DNA of 64,000 nt from Neptuniibacter sp. UBA6509 (GCA_002435145.1 DJLT01000049.1:1-64000); one strand, 5' to 3'. Shown: positions 34,380 through 44,534, counted from the first letter of the stretch. The notes: generated from the sequence alone by a model not told the origin. Made by a program: numbers and translations.

Positions 34380-34414
34380 AAGCAGGGTTGTACGCAAATG
34401 GTATAACCCTGCTT
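34380..34414. terminator. Bidirectional hairpin between converging genes
   Basis: A 14-pair stem with one wobble (34380-34393 with 34401-34414) has a seven-base loop, between the phosphoesterase stop and the end of the leftward DNase II-like pseudogene. T runs on both sides are short. Confidence 0.7.
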
Positions 34415-34438
34415 TAATTATGTGGCAAAATTCGGGGT

Positions 34439-35466
34439 TTAGGAAGGAACAGGTTGTTCTATCTGATGTAGCGTCTCTTCCGCATTGTTCAAAGCGTTCC
34501 ATAAAGGCTCTTCCTGAAAACAGAGACAACCCCCACCGCGTTTCTCTTGAGGTACCATACGATTCATATCAGCCACACAAATCCAAGGTAGCTGATTGGT
34601 GTCATTTTTTAGAGCTACTGCCCATTTTGCGTGATCTTTAGTGTAGGGCCATTCATACGTTTTCGAAGAGCTGAACTTGAAGCACAGTGAGAGAATCTCT
34701 TCATCAAAATAGGTAGAATGCTTATCTTGCAATGGGGTTACTTTTCCTCGTCTCCATGTTTCCACAACGAGATCGCACTTAAGTTCTGGGGAGACTAGAT
34801 CTAGCCAAAAATCCTCGCCCCAGTGTTTACTTTTAGCGACCAGTAAAAATTCTTTTCCGCCTTTGGACTGGAGCTTGAGTGTGGAGGGTTGTTTCGATTC
34901 ATTAATCTGAGCCCCTTGAAAAAGCAAAGCGAGGGCTTCATCTTCGCTTAAAGATTCAGGGATACGTGAGCTCTCGGTTAGAATTTGAGGGTTTTGCTGT
35001 TCTAGCATCTGCTGGGTGATTTGATTTGCGGTTTCATAGTTGGGCAATGTGATACAGATAAAGTCTGGCCATAGATACGCTCATCGTCAGGCCGCTCTAT
35101 CTCATTGTTAGCGTGAAAACGGGGTGTTGAATGCAGAAGAAAAAGTGCGCTATCACTTTCTTTATCAAAGGCAATAATGCCTTTATAGTGCCCTTTAGCT
35201 GAATGATTACTTTGTTTATCTACATGTTCATCGTTATACACAATATAACCCGCACTTTTAGGTGCATCAAAGACGCTATGAAGAGTTTGAGCTAGGGCTT
35301 GGTTATCTTGATCTAGTTGGTTGATAGAGAGTTGCAGTGATTCTTTATTTGGATTGTAGCAAAAGAAATCAACCCCTTTATTCTCCTGTCTTCCCGTATG
35401 TTCAGGTGTTTTATATAAAAACCACCAATCTACGGATTTCCCTTCTGCGTTTTTGACATTCATCAT
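34439..35466 (-). pseudogene. DNase II-family gene split by a one-base frameshift
   Basis: Two overlapping leftward frames together encode one deoxyribonuclease II-like protein. The first (from ATG 35466, AGGAG upstream) has SVDWWFLYKTPE, the first catalytic HxK in KGHYKGIIAF, LHSTPRF and YGQT. The second continues with FICITLPNYETANQITQQML, then KHWGEDFWLDLV and the second HxK in TKDHAKWAVA. Adding one T to the T run read on the minus strand at 35062-35060 (AAA on the plus strand) restores YGQTFICITLP and a single frame of about 340 codons. As it stands the first frame ends soon after 35002. Either the gene is inactivated or the base is a sequencing error. DNase II enzymes cut DNA without metal; this one lacks a signal peptide. 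Confidence 0.8.
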
Positions 35467-35758
35467 CAAGTCCCTATCTCCTGAAATTAAGATTGAAAAC
35501 AAAGTGTATCAACGTTGTATTTGCATAAGAGGGTTTTCACTTCATGAGAAAAAGGCTACAAATAGGAAAAAGTTACATGCTCAGTTAGGTGCTTTTATCA
35601 TGCTTTTTATGCGCTATCACTTTAAGCGGATCCTCATATTTAGAAACTATCTAAGTTGTTGATTTAAGCGATGGTCCATGTATTGTATAAGGTTATTGTT
35701 ATCTGAAAATCTATACTTTTTTGTATCATAATAGGCGTGAATAAATAGTCACGATAGG

Positions 35759-36565
35759 ATGGTTGATAACGACATGTTTCGTTATTTTGGTTTTGGCTCA
35801 AACATGAATATGACTTCGCTTAAGGCTAAAGGTGTTGAACCTTTGAAAGCCCAAAAAGCGGTGTTGCATAGCTGGCGGCTACGTTTCAATGTTCAGCACT
35901 TTTTCCGTCAAGAGGGAGGGGTCGGTAATATTGAGCATACCCGTGATACAGAGGATTGTGTTCATGGCGTGTTGTACGAATGTGCGGATGAAGCGTTGGC
36001 ACCGCTTGATGCCATGGAAGCCTATAAGCACGGTTATGACCGGATAACCGTTGATGTTGACGCTGAAGGTACAATCTTCACCGCGTATACCTATATTGGC
36101 ATGCCGGAATTTATTGATAACCGTTGTTTACCCAGTCGTCGTTATCTGAATATCTTAATTGAAGGCGCGCGTAGTGCTGGCGTTGATTCTGATTATGTAC
36201 TTAACCTAAGCCGTCAACGGATTCATCAGCCAAAAGAGTATCCCCCCTTTATACATCCAGAGGGTAACTATCCTATATTTGATGTGATCTCTTTAAGTCA
36301 GCAGCCACTTTATACCGCCTTAGATGGGGCTGTTTTTGATATGACTGATGCGCGGCCTCTACATGAATACCTAAAAGGTTTCTTCGGCGGTAAGGATATG
36401 ACATTGTTTCATCTTAAGCGGCTAGATAGCAGTCAGAGTAATGAAACCATAGATGATATTCGCCACGGCCGTTTTACACAGGTTCAACGACAATACCTTG
36501 ATGGCTTTTTGAATGAGTATGCCAAAGAATATCGTTATGTCGGTCGTTTTAATTACACCCAATAA
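35759..36565 (+). CDS. Gamma-glutamylcyclotransferase-like protein
   Basis: The N-terminal 120 residues of this 268-residue protein form a gamma-glutamylcyclotransferase fold: YFGFGSNMNMTSL carries the YGSN-type substrate loop, CVHGVLYECAD a core strand, and PLDAMEAY the catalytic glutamate. The C-terminal half (YLNILIEGARSAG, EYPPFIHPEGNYPIFDVISL, FGGKDMTLFHLK) is an extension seen in bacterial homologues of unknown role. The natural substrate is not known for this branch. It starts a three-gene unit with the next two genes (17 and 23 bases apart). The start could be 35759 or the in-frame ATG at 35774. Confidence 0.78.
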   Translation: MVDNDMFRYFGFGSNMNMTSLKAKGVEPLKAQKAVLHSWRLRFNVQHFFRQEGGVGNIEHTRDTEDCVHGVLYECADEALAPLDAMEAYKHGYDRITVDVDAEGTIFTAYTYIGMPEFIDNRCLPSRRYLNILIEGARSAGVDSDYVLNLSRQRIHQPKEYPPFIHPEGNYPIFDVISLSQQPLYTALDGAVFDMTDARPLHEYLKGFFGGKDMTLFHLKRLDSSQSNETIDDIRHGRFTQVQRQYLDGFLNEYAKEYRYVGRFNYTQ

Positions 36566-36582
36566 GAATATGGAGTATCACT

Positions 36583-37293
36583 ATGGAACAGTTTCCACCC
36601 GCACTTGCTCACGGCTCACTTGAGGAAGTATTCCCCGGAATTTATTTTGTCAGTGGAGCGATGGAGACAGTCCTGCAAGAGATGGAGTGGGAATTTAGCC
36701 GTAACATGACGGTGGTGAAAGAGGGTGAGCGTTTAACCATCATCAATAGTGTTCGCCTTAATGCTGAGGGCTTAGCTGAGTTAGACCGTCTGGGTAAAGT
36801 CACAGACGTCGTTCGTATTGGCTGCCTACACGGGCGAGATGATGCCTTTTATGTAGATCATTACGGAGCTAATTATTGGGCGATGCCGGGAATGGAAACG
36901 GAGGGTGAATTAAACGTTAAAACACTTTCCAGTGATAGCCTACCCATTGCAGACGCTACGCTTTTTGCATTTGAAACCACGACTATTCCTGAAGGTATTT
37001 TAAGAATTGATCGAGCGGGAGGCGTACTTATCGCATGTGATGCGCTACAAAACTGGTTAGCGCCCGATCAGTACTTCTCGGAAGCCTCTCAAGAGTTGAT
37101 GCATACGATGAATTTCTTCACTCCCGCGAATGTTGGCCCCGTGTGGGCGCAAGTTGCCTCGCCTTTAGCGGAGGATTTTGTACGGTTATCTGAATGGTCG
37201 TTTAAACATGCACTTTGTGGTCACGGAGAACCTTTACGTGATACCGCCTTTCGAGATTACAGCGAGACCTTTAAACGTATGTTCTCACTCTAG
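36583..37293 (+). CDS. Metallo-beta-lactamase-fold protein without the metal-binding HxHxDH motif
   Basis: The 236-residue protein has the strand order of an MBL-fold hydrolase: VFPGIYFVSGAM, NMTVVKEGERLTIINSVRL, VTDVVRIGCLHGRDDAFYVDHYGANYWAMPGM in successive elements, GGVLIACDALQNW, and a late HALCGHGEPL. The loop that should read HxHxDH is LHGRDDAFY, so only one of the first-site histidines remains. A late CGHGEP and the CDALQ aspartate are kept. It is likely a binding or altered-activity member. GGAGT lies before the ATG. It ends three bases into the region where the next gene's leader begins. Confidence 0.65.
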   Translation: MEQFPPALAHGSLEEVFPGIYFVSGAMETVLQEMEWEFSRNMTVVKEGERLTIINSVRLNAEGLAELDRLGKVTDVVRIGCLHGRDDAFYVDHYGANYWAMPGMETEGELNVKTLSSDSLPIADATLFAFETTTIPEGILRIDRAGGVLIACDALQNWLAPDQYFSEASQELMHTMNFFTPANVGPVWAQVASPLAEDFVRLSEWSFKHALCGHGEPLRDTAFRDYSETFKRMFSL

Positions 37294-37316
37294 TGCAGGT
37301 TTCGGAGGAACGTCAG

Positions 37317-40300
37317 GTGAGATCGGGCTTTAAATTACCCGGTTACAAAGTAAGTTCTGTGCTTTGGCAGGCAGAGGGGCGCATTGTTTATCGTGCACTT
37401 CGTTTATCTGATAATTTTCCGGTTGCAGTTGAAACTTTAGATACCGAATTTCCTGATCGTCATCAGGTGGCGAGTATTCGACGAGAAGGAGATATCGGCC
37501 AGCGCCTTTCTGCCATTAAAGGCGTGCGCAAAGTGTATGATTTACTCCCGCATGGGAGTGGCAATTTAGCGTTGATCTGCGAACTGTTTGATAATTCGCT
37601 GTCCTCATTGTTACAACGTACCGGTTCTGGTTGTTTCTCTTTATCTGAAACGGTTGATATTGCGATACTGATAGCACAATCACTAGGGGGGATTCACGCA
37701 CACAATATTGTGCATAAGGCTTTAAGCTCAGGGCATGTGCTATTTGATACAGTGACGAACAGAGTTGCGGTATCTGGCTTTGGGATCGCTTCAGAATTAG
37801 ATCAAGAACGCCAAGCTGTACAGATGTCGCGTTGTCTTGAAGGGCCTCTGCCTTATATCTCACCTGAGCAAACAGGCCGAATTAATCGTGATCTAGATTA
37901 TCGATCTGATTATTACTCTTTTGGTGTATTACTCTATGAGCTATTCACTGGACAGTTGCCTTTTCAGGCCGATAATGTTTTAGAGTGGGTCCATAGCCAT
38001 ATAAGTCGATTACCTGTTGCTCCTCATGAAGTTTCGCCCTCTGTACCTCTCGTCATATCTGATATCGTACTTAAATTACTGTCTAAAGAACCTGAAGCGC
38101 GTTATCAAAGTGCAGAAGGTATCATTCAAGACTTGGAACAGTGTGCTGTTTTTTTAGCAGCAGATCGAGATATTCAGCCGTTTCAATTGGGTGAAAAAGA
38201 TGTCATTCAAAAGTTTCTAATTCCACAAAACTTATATGGCCGTAAACGGGAACTCGCACAGCTTGTTGAGCTTTTTGAAGGTGCAGTGGCAGGACGTACA
38301 GAGTTTTGCCTTGTACATGGCTCTTCGGGTGTAGGTAAATCCGCGCTGGTTAATGAGATCGACAAACCGCTGGTGGGAGAGCGTGGTTTCCTTGTTCAGG
38401 GTAAGTTTGAACAGTATCAGCAAGGGGAGGCATATACGGCGTTTGTGTCAGCGTTTAAGGGCTTAGTGCAGCAGATATTAACTGAGCCTGAAGATAAATT
38501 GAGCCAATGGCGCAAAAAAATACTTGAGGCTTTGAACCCTAATGCACGGTTAATTGTTGATCTAGTTCCTGAACTCGAGATTATCATAGGAGAGCAGTCC
38601 GATGTGGCTAAGCTTCCTCCTGCTGAGGAGCGAAATCGATTACAGATTTTATTGGCCGCATTCCTTAGAGTCTTTGCGGGTGAAGGCCATCCGGTCGTGC
38701 TTTTTCTAGATGATTTGCACTGGAGTGACGCACCTACACTCAGTTTACTTAAACGAATTGTTACCTCTAGAGAGATAAGCCATCTATTACTAATCGGTTC
38801 CTATCGGAGCAATGAAGTGGGTGTTGGCCATCCATTACGTTTACTCTTTGAGGATTTAAATACCCACAAAAGAATTCGCCAGCTTCCCCTGGGTCCCTTA
38901 GATAAGGGCTCTGTCAGTCAGCTCGTCGCTAATGCTCTATGTTGCGAAGCCTCTGAGTCCAGGCTGCTAAGTGACATGCTTTACCATAAAGCTCAGGGTA
39001 ACCCTTTTTTTATCAACGAATTGTTACGGCAGTTGCACAAAGAGGGGGTATTAACGCCCAATAAACAGAGCCGGAAATGGGACTGGGACCTTGATAATGC
39101 ACGTTGGTCCAATGTCAGCAATGATATTGTTGAGTTTATGGTGGATAACCTAAGACAGCTGCCTATCTCCACGCAGAATGTCTTACAGCTCGCCGCATGT
39201 ATTGGTAGCACCTTTGATATTAAAACCCTCGCGGCGATCTATGAACATAGTGTGGTAGATACTGCTGCCGCGCTTTTACCTGCTTTACAACAGCATACCT
39301 TGCTGCCTTTGAACAGCGACTACCGCCTAGTGGGGGATAGCTCTGAACTTTTTTTAGATGTTAATCCTACTTATCGTTTCCAGCATGACCGTGTACAACA
39401 AGCGGCTTACTCACTGATTGATGTTTTACGCTTACGTGAAGTTCACCTTTCCGTTGGTCGCCTGATGTTGCAGCATGCCGGTGCAGATGTGCCGGATGAA
39501 CGCTTGATTGATATTGTTGAGCATCTGAATGAAGGGCGCTCATTAATTGATTCAAAAGATGAGCAACTTTGCTTAGCTGAACTCAATTTACGAGCGGGCG
39601 TGCGAGCAAGACACGCTTCTGCCTATGAAACAGCGCTTAGTTATCTAGAAACGGCTGTTGAATTAGTGCCTTTAGACCCTTGGAATAGTGTATCGGAGGT
39701 GATGTTTCCTTTAGCGGAGGAGATGCAGTACTGTGCTTACCTTACGTCTCGCACGGAGCAAGCGGAAGAGTGGATAGGCATCATGTTAAGCCATGCCCAT
39801 TCTGATCTCGCGCGTGGTGATATCCTAGCGACCCGGACTCGACAGTATGCGACCTTAGGGAAAATGGAAGCGTCGATTCAATCAGCCATCCAAGGGCTCG
39901 GATTACTGGGTATAGAGTTTACAGATGATCCCACCGATGATGAGGTGGCCGAAGAACGAAAGCGAGTAAAAATTAATTTAGGGGAACGCAGTATCGCCGA
40001 TCTGGTCGATGCGCCCTTTGTAAAAGATGAGTCAGTACTGACCGCGATTCGTCTTATGATGGAGATATTCCCAGCCACCTTTCTTTCAGGGTCGGGTAAC
40101 TTATTCCCTTACCTTGTCTTAAAGGCGGTTAATCTTTCCCTACGTCATGGCAATTGCCCTGAATCGGCTTTTGCTTATGCCGCCTATGGCATGCTGCTTT
40201 GTGGTGATCTTGATGAGCCAGCAGAAGGTTATCAATATGGAAAAGTAGGGTTGGCCATTAATGAAAATCTTGATGACCTCACATTACGTTCACGTGTTGT

Positions 40301-42383
40301 CTATGTTTACGCCATGTTCGTCCACCATTGGAGTGAGCATTGGTCAACACTTACACCGTTGTTTCATAAAGGTATTGAAGCAGGTTATCAGTCGGGGGAT
40401 CTTCTTTATCTCGCATACAGCGCGCAAGATTGTGTTATTTGGGATCCGTCACTTGATTTAGAAACGGCTCACCGTTTACATGCGGACAATTTAGAAATTG
40501 TGCGTGAATGTGCTTATCAGGATTCTCTTGATTCAGGCACCTTATTTCTTCAGTTACAGCGTAATTTACTGGGGCTGACACATTCTGCTTTTACCTTAAG
40601 TGATGATAACTTTGATGTGCAGAGCTGCCTTGATGGCATGCATGAACGTCAATTTATGACAGGGATTGCCAACTATCAGATCTACAACGCAGAGATCTGT
40701 TTGCTTTATGGTGATTATGAAAAGGCCCTTAGCTTTATAAAAGCTCAGGATCAGATGATTAAATCGTCCATGTCGCTTCCGCAGTTAGTGCGTTTTTATA
40801 TTGTATCGTTCTTAACGTTAACGTCGATTTTTCACCGGATGGATGCAGAAGAACAGGCTGTTACCTGTCAGCGTTTAGAGCGTAGCCTTGAACGGATGAA
40901 ATGCTTAGCGGATAACTGCGAGGAAAATTTCCGCCACCTACAATATTTGATGGAAGCCGAGCTAGCAAAAATTAATCTCAGTCAGGAAAATGCACTTGAG
41001 CGTTATGACGCATCCATTGATGCAGCAAGAGAGAGTGGTTTTTTACGTGATGAAGCGACCGCATGTGAACGCGCTGCGCGTTACCTAATTGACTTGGGGC
41101 AGCGACGCTCGGCGGAAGGTTACATCAGAGCGGCACATCGCATCTTTGACCGTTGGGGAGCTCATAGAAAGGTTACCCAATTAAAAGAGGAGTTCTCTTT
41201 CCTACGAGAACTATCTTCAGGGGCTTATCTCACAACAGGTGGACGTGGAATTTCAGACTTAGATCTGACTTCCGTCATGAAAGCATCGAGGGATATCTCA
41301 GGTGAAATATTATTAGATCGCTTACTTAAAACAACCATGAACATCCTGCTTGAGAATGCGGGGGCTCAATGGGGTTGTTTAGTCGCCCGGCGTGATGGAA
41401 AAATGGTGATTGAAGCGGCAACGCTTCCAGCCGGTTTTATTCTGCAAGATCTACCTAATCACTGGTTAATACCCACCCATCAAGGTGAATATATACCGTT
41501 GCCTATTTCACTCTTAAGCCATGTTCGTCATAGCAGTGGCGCGGTCGTACTGCATGATGCCGCTCAAGAAGGGCCATTCACTCAAGACCCCTACATGCTT
41601 AAATATAACCCTCTGTCCGTGCTGTGTGTGCCTATACAGCGGGAGCGTTTTGAGGGCGTGCTTTATATGGAAAACAATCTGGCCACAGGGGTTTTCAAAA
41701 CTGAACGGGTTGAAATTATTCGTTTATTGGCGGCCCAAGCATCAGTGGCCATAGAAAATGCGCGTTTGTATGAACAGGTTCAAGACTATTCTCGTACTTT
41801 GGAAGATAAAGTCGCCGAGCGAACAGCACGTTTAGAGCAAGTTAATCAGGAGCTACAAGGGTTAGCAGACCGTGATGGTCTGACGGGTGTAGCAAATAGA
41901 CGTCGAGGGGATGCTTATCTGGCGGAGGCGTGGGGGCGTTTACGCCGTGAGGCTCAGCCACTTTCAGTCATTATGCTCGATGTGGACCACTTTAAAGCTT
42001 TCAATGATAACTATGGCCATCAAAATGGTGATGACTGCTTAATTACTGTGGCCAAGTTACTTGCAAAAACACTATTTAGGCCGGGTGACATGATCGCACG
42101 CTATGGAGGAGAGGAGTTTATTCTGATCCTACCGGATACGGACAGCAAAGGTGCCGGAATTATTGGTGAGAAAGTTCGCCAAGCAGTCGAAAATGAAGCC
42201 ATAGAGCATACCCATTCAACGGCGAATGCGGTCGTGACCGTGAGTGTCGGTGCCGCGACCATCGTGCCTAAGTCAGGGGGCGTTGCGGATGATTTAGTGC
42301 GTGAAGCGGATATCGCATTATATCGAGCGAAGAAGATGGGACGTAACCAAGTTCAACAAGCCACTATGGCATTAAACTCATAG
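37317..42383 (+). CDS. Giant signalling protein: pseudokinase, AAA ATPase, helical repeats, GAF, GGDEF
   Basis: This is a 1,688-residue protein. GTG at 37317 is the likely start because GGAGGA at 37304-37309 is seven bases upstream; the frame opens at 37293. Residues 1-280 are a Ser/Thr-kinase-like domain with broken catalytic residues: VAVE (Glu39 for the ATP lysine), HKAL at 133-136 for HRDL, and SGFG at 153-156 for DFG. The structural PYISPEQ, DYYSFGVLLYELFTG and ARYQSAEGI parts are kept. An AAA_16-type ATPase follows, with Walker A GSSGVGKS at 335-342 and Walker B VVLFLDDLHWSD. A long helical, TPR-like region (about 700-1,250), a GAF domain (1,340-1,490) and a coiled coil lead to GGDEF with GGEEF at 1597-1601 and DGLTGVANRR. 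The layout resembles the kinase-AAA-GAF-histidine kinase giants, with GGDEF in place of the kinase output. Confidence 0.9.
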   Translation: MRSGFKLPGYKVSSVLWQAEGRIVYRALRLSDNFPVAVETLDTEFPDRHQVASIRREGDIGQRLSAIKGVRKVYDLLPHGSGNLALICELFDNSLSSLLQRTGSGCFSLSETVDIAILIAQSLGGIHAHNIVHKALSSGHVLFDTVTNRVAVSGFGIASELDQERQAVQMSRCLEGPLPYISPEQTGRINRDLDYRSDYYSFGVLLYELFTGQLPFQADNVLEWVHSHISRLPVAPHEVSPSVPLVISDIVLKLLSKEPEARYQSAEGIIQDLEQCAVFLAADRDIQPFQLGEKDVIQKFLIPQNLYGRKRELAQLVELFEGAVAGRTEFCLVHGSSGVGKSALVNEIDKPLVGERGFLVQGKFEQYQQGEAYTAFVSAFKGLVQQILTEPEDKLSQWRKKILEALNPNARLIVDLVPELEIIIGEQSDVAKLPPAEERNRLQILLAAFLRVFAGEGHPVVLFLDDLHWSDAPTLSLLKRIVTSREISHLLLIGSYRSNEVGVGHPLRLLFEDLNTHKRIRQLPLGPLDKGSVSQLVANALCCEASESRLLSDMLYHKAQGNPFFINELLRQLHKEGVLTPNKQSRKWDWDLDNARWSNVSNDIVEFMVDNLRQLPISTQNVLQLAACIGSTFDIKTLAAIYEHSVVDTAAALLPALQQHTLLPLNSDYRLVGDSSELFLDVNPTYRFQHDRVQQAAYSLIDVLRLREVHLSVGRLMLQHAGADVPDERLIDIVEHLNEGRSLIDSKDEQLCLAELNLRAGVRARHASAYETALSYLETAVELVPLDPWNSVSEVMFPLAEEMQYCAYLTSRTEQAEEWIGIMLSHAHSDLARGDILATRTRQYATLGKMEASIQSAIQGLGLLGIEFTDDPTDDEVAEERKRVKINLGERSIADLVDAPFVKDESVLTAIRLMMEIFPATFLSGSGNLFPYLVLKAVNLSLRHGNCPESAFAYAAYGMLLCGDLDEPAEGYQYGKVGLAINENLDDLTLRSRVVYVYAMFVHHWSEHWSTLTPLFHKGIEAGYQSGDLLYLAYSAQDCVIWDPSLDLETAHRLHADNLEIVRECAYQDSLDSGTLFLQLQRNLLGLTHSAFTLSDDNFDVQSCLDGMHERQFMTGIANYQIYNAEICLLYGDYEKALSFIKAQDQMIKSSMSLPQLVRFYIVSFLTLTSIFHRMDAEEQAVTCQRLERSLERMKCLADNCEENFRHLQYLMEAELAKINLSQENALERYDASIDAARESGFLRDEATACERAARYLIDLGQRRSAEGYIRAAHRIFDRWGAHRKVTQLKEEFSFLRELSSGAYLTTGGRGISDLDLTSVMKASRDISGEILLDRLLKTTMNILLENAGAQWGCLVARRDGKMVIEAATLPAGFILQDLPNHWLIPTHQGEYIPLPISLLSHVRHSSGAVVLHDAAQEGPFTQDPYMLKYNPLSVLCVPIQRERFEGVLYMENNLATGVFKTERVEIIRLLAAQASVAIENARLYEQVQDYSRTLEDKVAERTARLEQVNQELQGLADRDGLTGVANRRRGDAYLAEAWGRLRREAQPLSVIMLDVDHFKAFNDNYGHQNGDDCLITVAKLLAKTLFRPGDMIARYGGEEFILILPDTDSKGAGIIGEKVRQAVENEAIEHTHSTANAVVTVSVGAATIVPKSGGVADDLVREADIALYRAKKMGRNQVQQATMALNS

Positions 42384-42530
42384 GGTGTGGATAACTGTAT
42401 GACAACACAATAAAAATAAAACTCAGCCCAGTGTAGCTTAACGATTTAATCGCCACTTAATTGTATTGAGGACCGTTGATGGGTTAAGCCGCAACCTAAG
42501 TTGAAATACATGACAAACAAGGAAGCGTAG

Positions 42531-44273
42531 ATGACCCAATCAAATTGGAATAGCAAACCGACTAACAGTGAATGGAACTCAGCGGAAAACTGGTCACCGT
42601 CGGGCGTACCAACCGACACTGCAACATTTGCCTCATCCACCGAGACCGCGATCACTTTTGCTCAAACAAGTGAAGCTTCAATCGAAATTATTCAATTTAC
42701 AGACAATGCCTCCTCATACACATTTAGCTTAGGTACCTCAGACACCCCCGCGCTGATAATTTCAGGTGAGGGTGTATTTAACGCCTCTCGCAATCGGCAA
42801 AGTTTTATTGTCGCTGCGACCAGTAGTGGCTATAAAAATCCGCAACTTAAATTTATTAACTCAGCATCAGCGGGAGAAGCGGACGTATATTACTGCTCCG
42901 GCCCAGAATCAGAAAAAGGTTATGGCGGGGGCATTATTAGTTTCTGTGACAACACTTCCGCAGGCGCAGCCATCTTTAAAGTATGGACCGGGGCGGGTGT
43001 GCCTCCACAGCACAGTACCGTTGGGGGCGAGGTGAGTTTTAGTGACTCATCTTCCGCAAGCGCAGCCCAGTTTACGATTTATGGCACATTAGGTGCCGAT
43101 GGCGATACCTTTGGTAATGTAGTGTTTCATAACACCGCTACAGCAGCGAACGCTGTATTCACGAATGTTGGCGGCACCGTATCAGGGGGGGATGGGGGAA
43201 ATACTCAGTTCTATGGCGATTCCACCGCCGCCAACGGCATTTATAATAATTGGGGCGGAACCTGCCCTAAAGCGAACGGTGGGGATGTTGCCTTTGATGC
43301 CAATGCGACAGGCGCAAACGGTTATTTTCATAACTATGCAGCTAAAGCCGAAGGAGCATACGGCGGCGTAACCAGCTTTAACAACAATCCACCGCATATG
43401 CCTTCAAAGGGCGCTTCGGCAGGAAACGGGTCCTATTTCAATTACGGTGCAAGGGAAGGGGAGAAAGGAGGCGGTGGCCATGTAGAGTTTAGTGCCAAAT
43501 ATGGCTCCGCTACAGCTGAAACGGCGACGATCGTAAACTACGGCAGTACGGTGCAAAGTAAATCCAGTGCCGGTCACACGATATTCTCAATTAACCAACC
43601 AACGGATTATTACCCAAGTGCTGGTAAAGCGACTTTTTGGAATCATTCAGGTGTTGTTGAAGGTACGGCAGCGGGGTTCACCGAATTCTCGGTATATGGA
43701 ACGCAAGTAAAAGCGGGTAGCGAGAGCGAGACCTCTCAAGTCCCTACAGCGGATCAAGCCACCTTTATCAATCTAGGAGCGGATTCACCTAAAGCAAAAG
43801 GTGGCTATACGTTATTTTCCGGGAATACCACCGCTGCTAATGCTACCTTAATTGGATACGGTGGTTCACAAGGTGGTTATGGTGGACGCGTAGTCTTTTA
43901 TGACCAAGCGACAGGTGATAAAGCCAAAGTACAGCTTTTTGGTAACGCTGAATTAGATATTAGCTACCACACCTCCGGCGTGACTATAGGTTCACTTGAA
44001 CTGTCGGAAGGCATTATCGTTGTTCAATTAGGCACGCTCGTTACTAAACTAAGTTTATCGGGCGAACTCACCCTAAAATCACCCTATACCACTTTTTCAT
44101 TCTACTATAACGCCAAGGGCGGCTTTGAGCTAAATACCCCCTACACGGTGCTGACTTGCGCTAATATGTCGTCGTTTACCTCTGAACAATTTAGTGCCAA
44201 TACAATAGAAGGTATTGAACCGACCTTTAGCATTGTCGGTAGCGACCTTCAGGTTATTTATAAGCAAAAGTAA
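42531..44273 (+). CDS. Glycine-rich beta-repeat protein of unknown function
   Basis: The 580-residue protein is built from about twelve loosely conserved repeats of 25-30 residues. The pattern is GGxxxFxxxATAxxAxFxNxGGxxxG (for example FHNTATAANAVFTNVGGTVSGGDGG and FDANATGANGYFHNYAAKAEGAYGG), as in the beta-helical passenger parts of autotransporters. It begins directly with SNWNSKPTNSEWNSAENWSPSGVPT, a pattern found at the start of many exported repeat proteins, but no signal peptide, autotransporter barrel or RTX motif is visible. AAGGAAG lies before the ATG. It is transcribed alone, with a terminator at 44327. How it leaves the cell, if it does, is unknown. Confidence 0.65.
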   Translation: MTQSNWNSKPTNSEWNSAENWSPSGVPTDTATFASSTETAITFAQTSEASIEIIQFTDNASSYTFSLGTSDTPALIISGEGVFNASRNRQSFIVAATSSGYKNPQLKFINSASAGEADVYYCSGPESEKGYGGGIISFCDNTSAGAAIFKVWTGAGVPPQHSTVGGEVSFSDSSSASAAQFTIYGTLGADGDTFGNVVFHNTATAANAVFTNVGGTVSGGDGGNTQFYGDSTAANGIYNNWGGTCPKANGGDVAFDANATGANGYFHNYAAKAEGAYGGVTSFNNNPPHMPSKGASAGNGSYFNYGAREGEKGGGGHVEFSAKYGSATAETATIVNYGSTVQSKSSAGHTIFSINQPTDYYPSAGKATFWNHSGVVEGTAAGFTEFSVYGTQVKAGSESETSQVPTADQATFINLGADSPKAKGGYTLFSGNTTAANATLIGYGGSQGGYGGRVVFYDQATGDKAKVQLFGNAELDISYHTSGVTIGSLELSEGIIVVQLGTLVTKLSLSGELTLKSPYTTFSFYYNAKGGFELNTPYTVLTCANMSSFTSEQFSANTIEGIEPTFSIVGSDLQVIYKQK

Positions 44274-44326
44274 AAAGACAGGTTTATCGTCAGGTCTGAG
44301 GTAGATCAATTTTAACTTACTAAGGT

Positions 44327-44359
44327 AAAAGCTCGCTTCTGATAGATGCGGGCTTTTTT
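44327..44359 (+). terminator. Rho-independent terminator
   Basis: The ten-base arms at 44327-44336 and 44348-44357 pair with one G-T wobble, and T residues follow. It separates the repeat-protein gene from the next operon. Confidence 0.8.
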
Positions 44360-44534
44360 AATTGCTGTTTTTAGTTCATAACTGTTTTTTTGTTAGCTAT
44401 ATAGATATAGGTGCGCTGTGTTATTTCGTAAAGTGGATGAGCGTAGGTAGCATTATTATTGAGAAAAAAGGCGACAGCTTTTCTATCTCAATGATACTCT
44501 TAGCTAGAGTAATCGAATCAGTAGGGACGCAAAT

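Noticed and set aside
44521..44533. GGGACGCAAA resembling part of a cyclic-di-GMP (GEMM) riboswitch
   Set aside because: No GGCAAACC element or P1 stem lies upstream. The sequence overlaps the ribosome site of the next gene and is explained by it.
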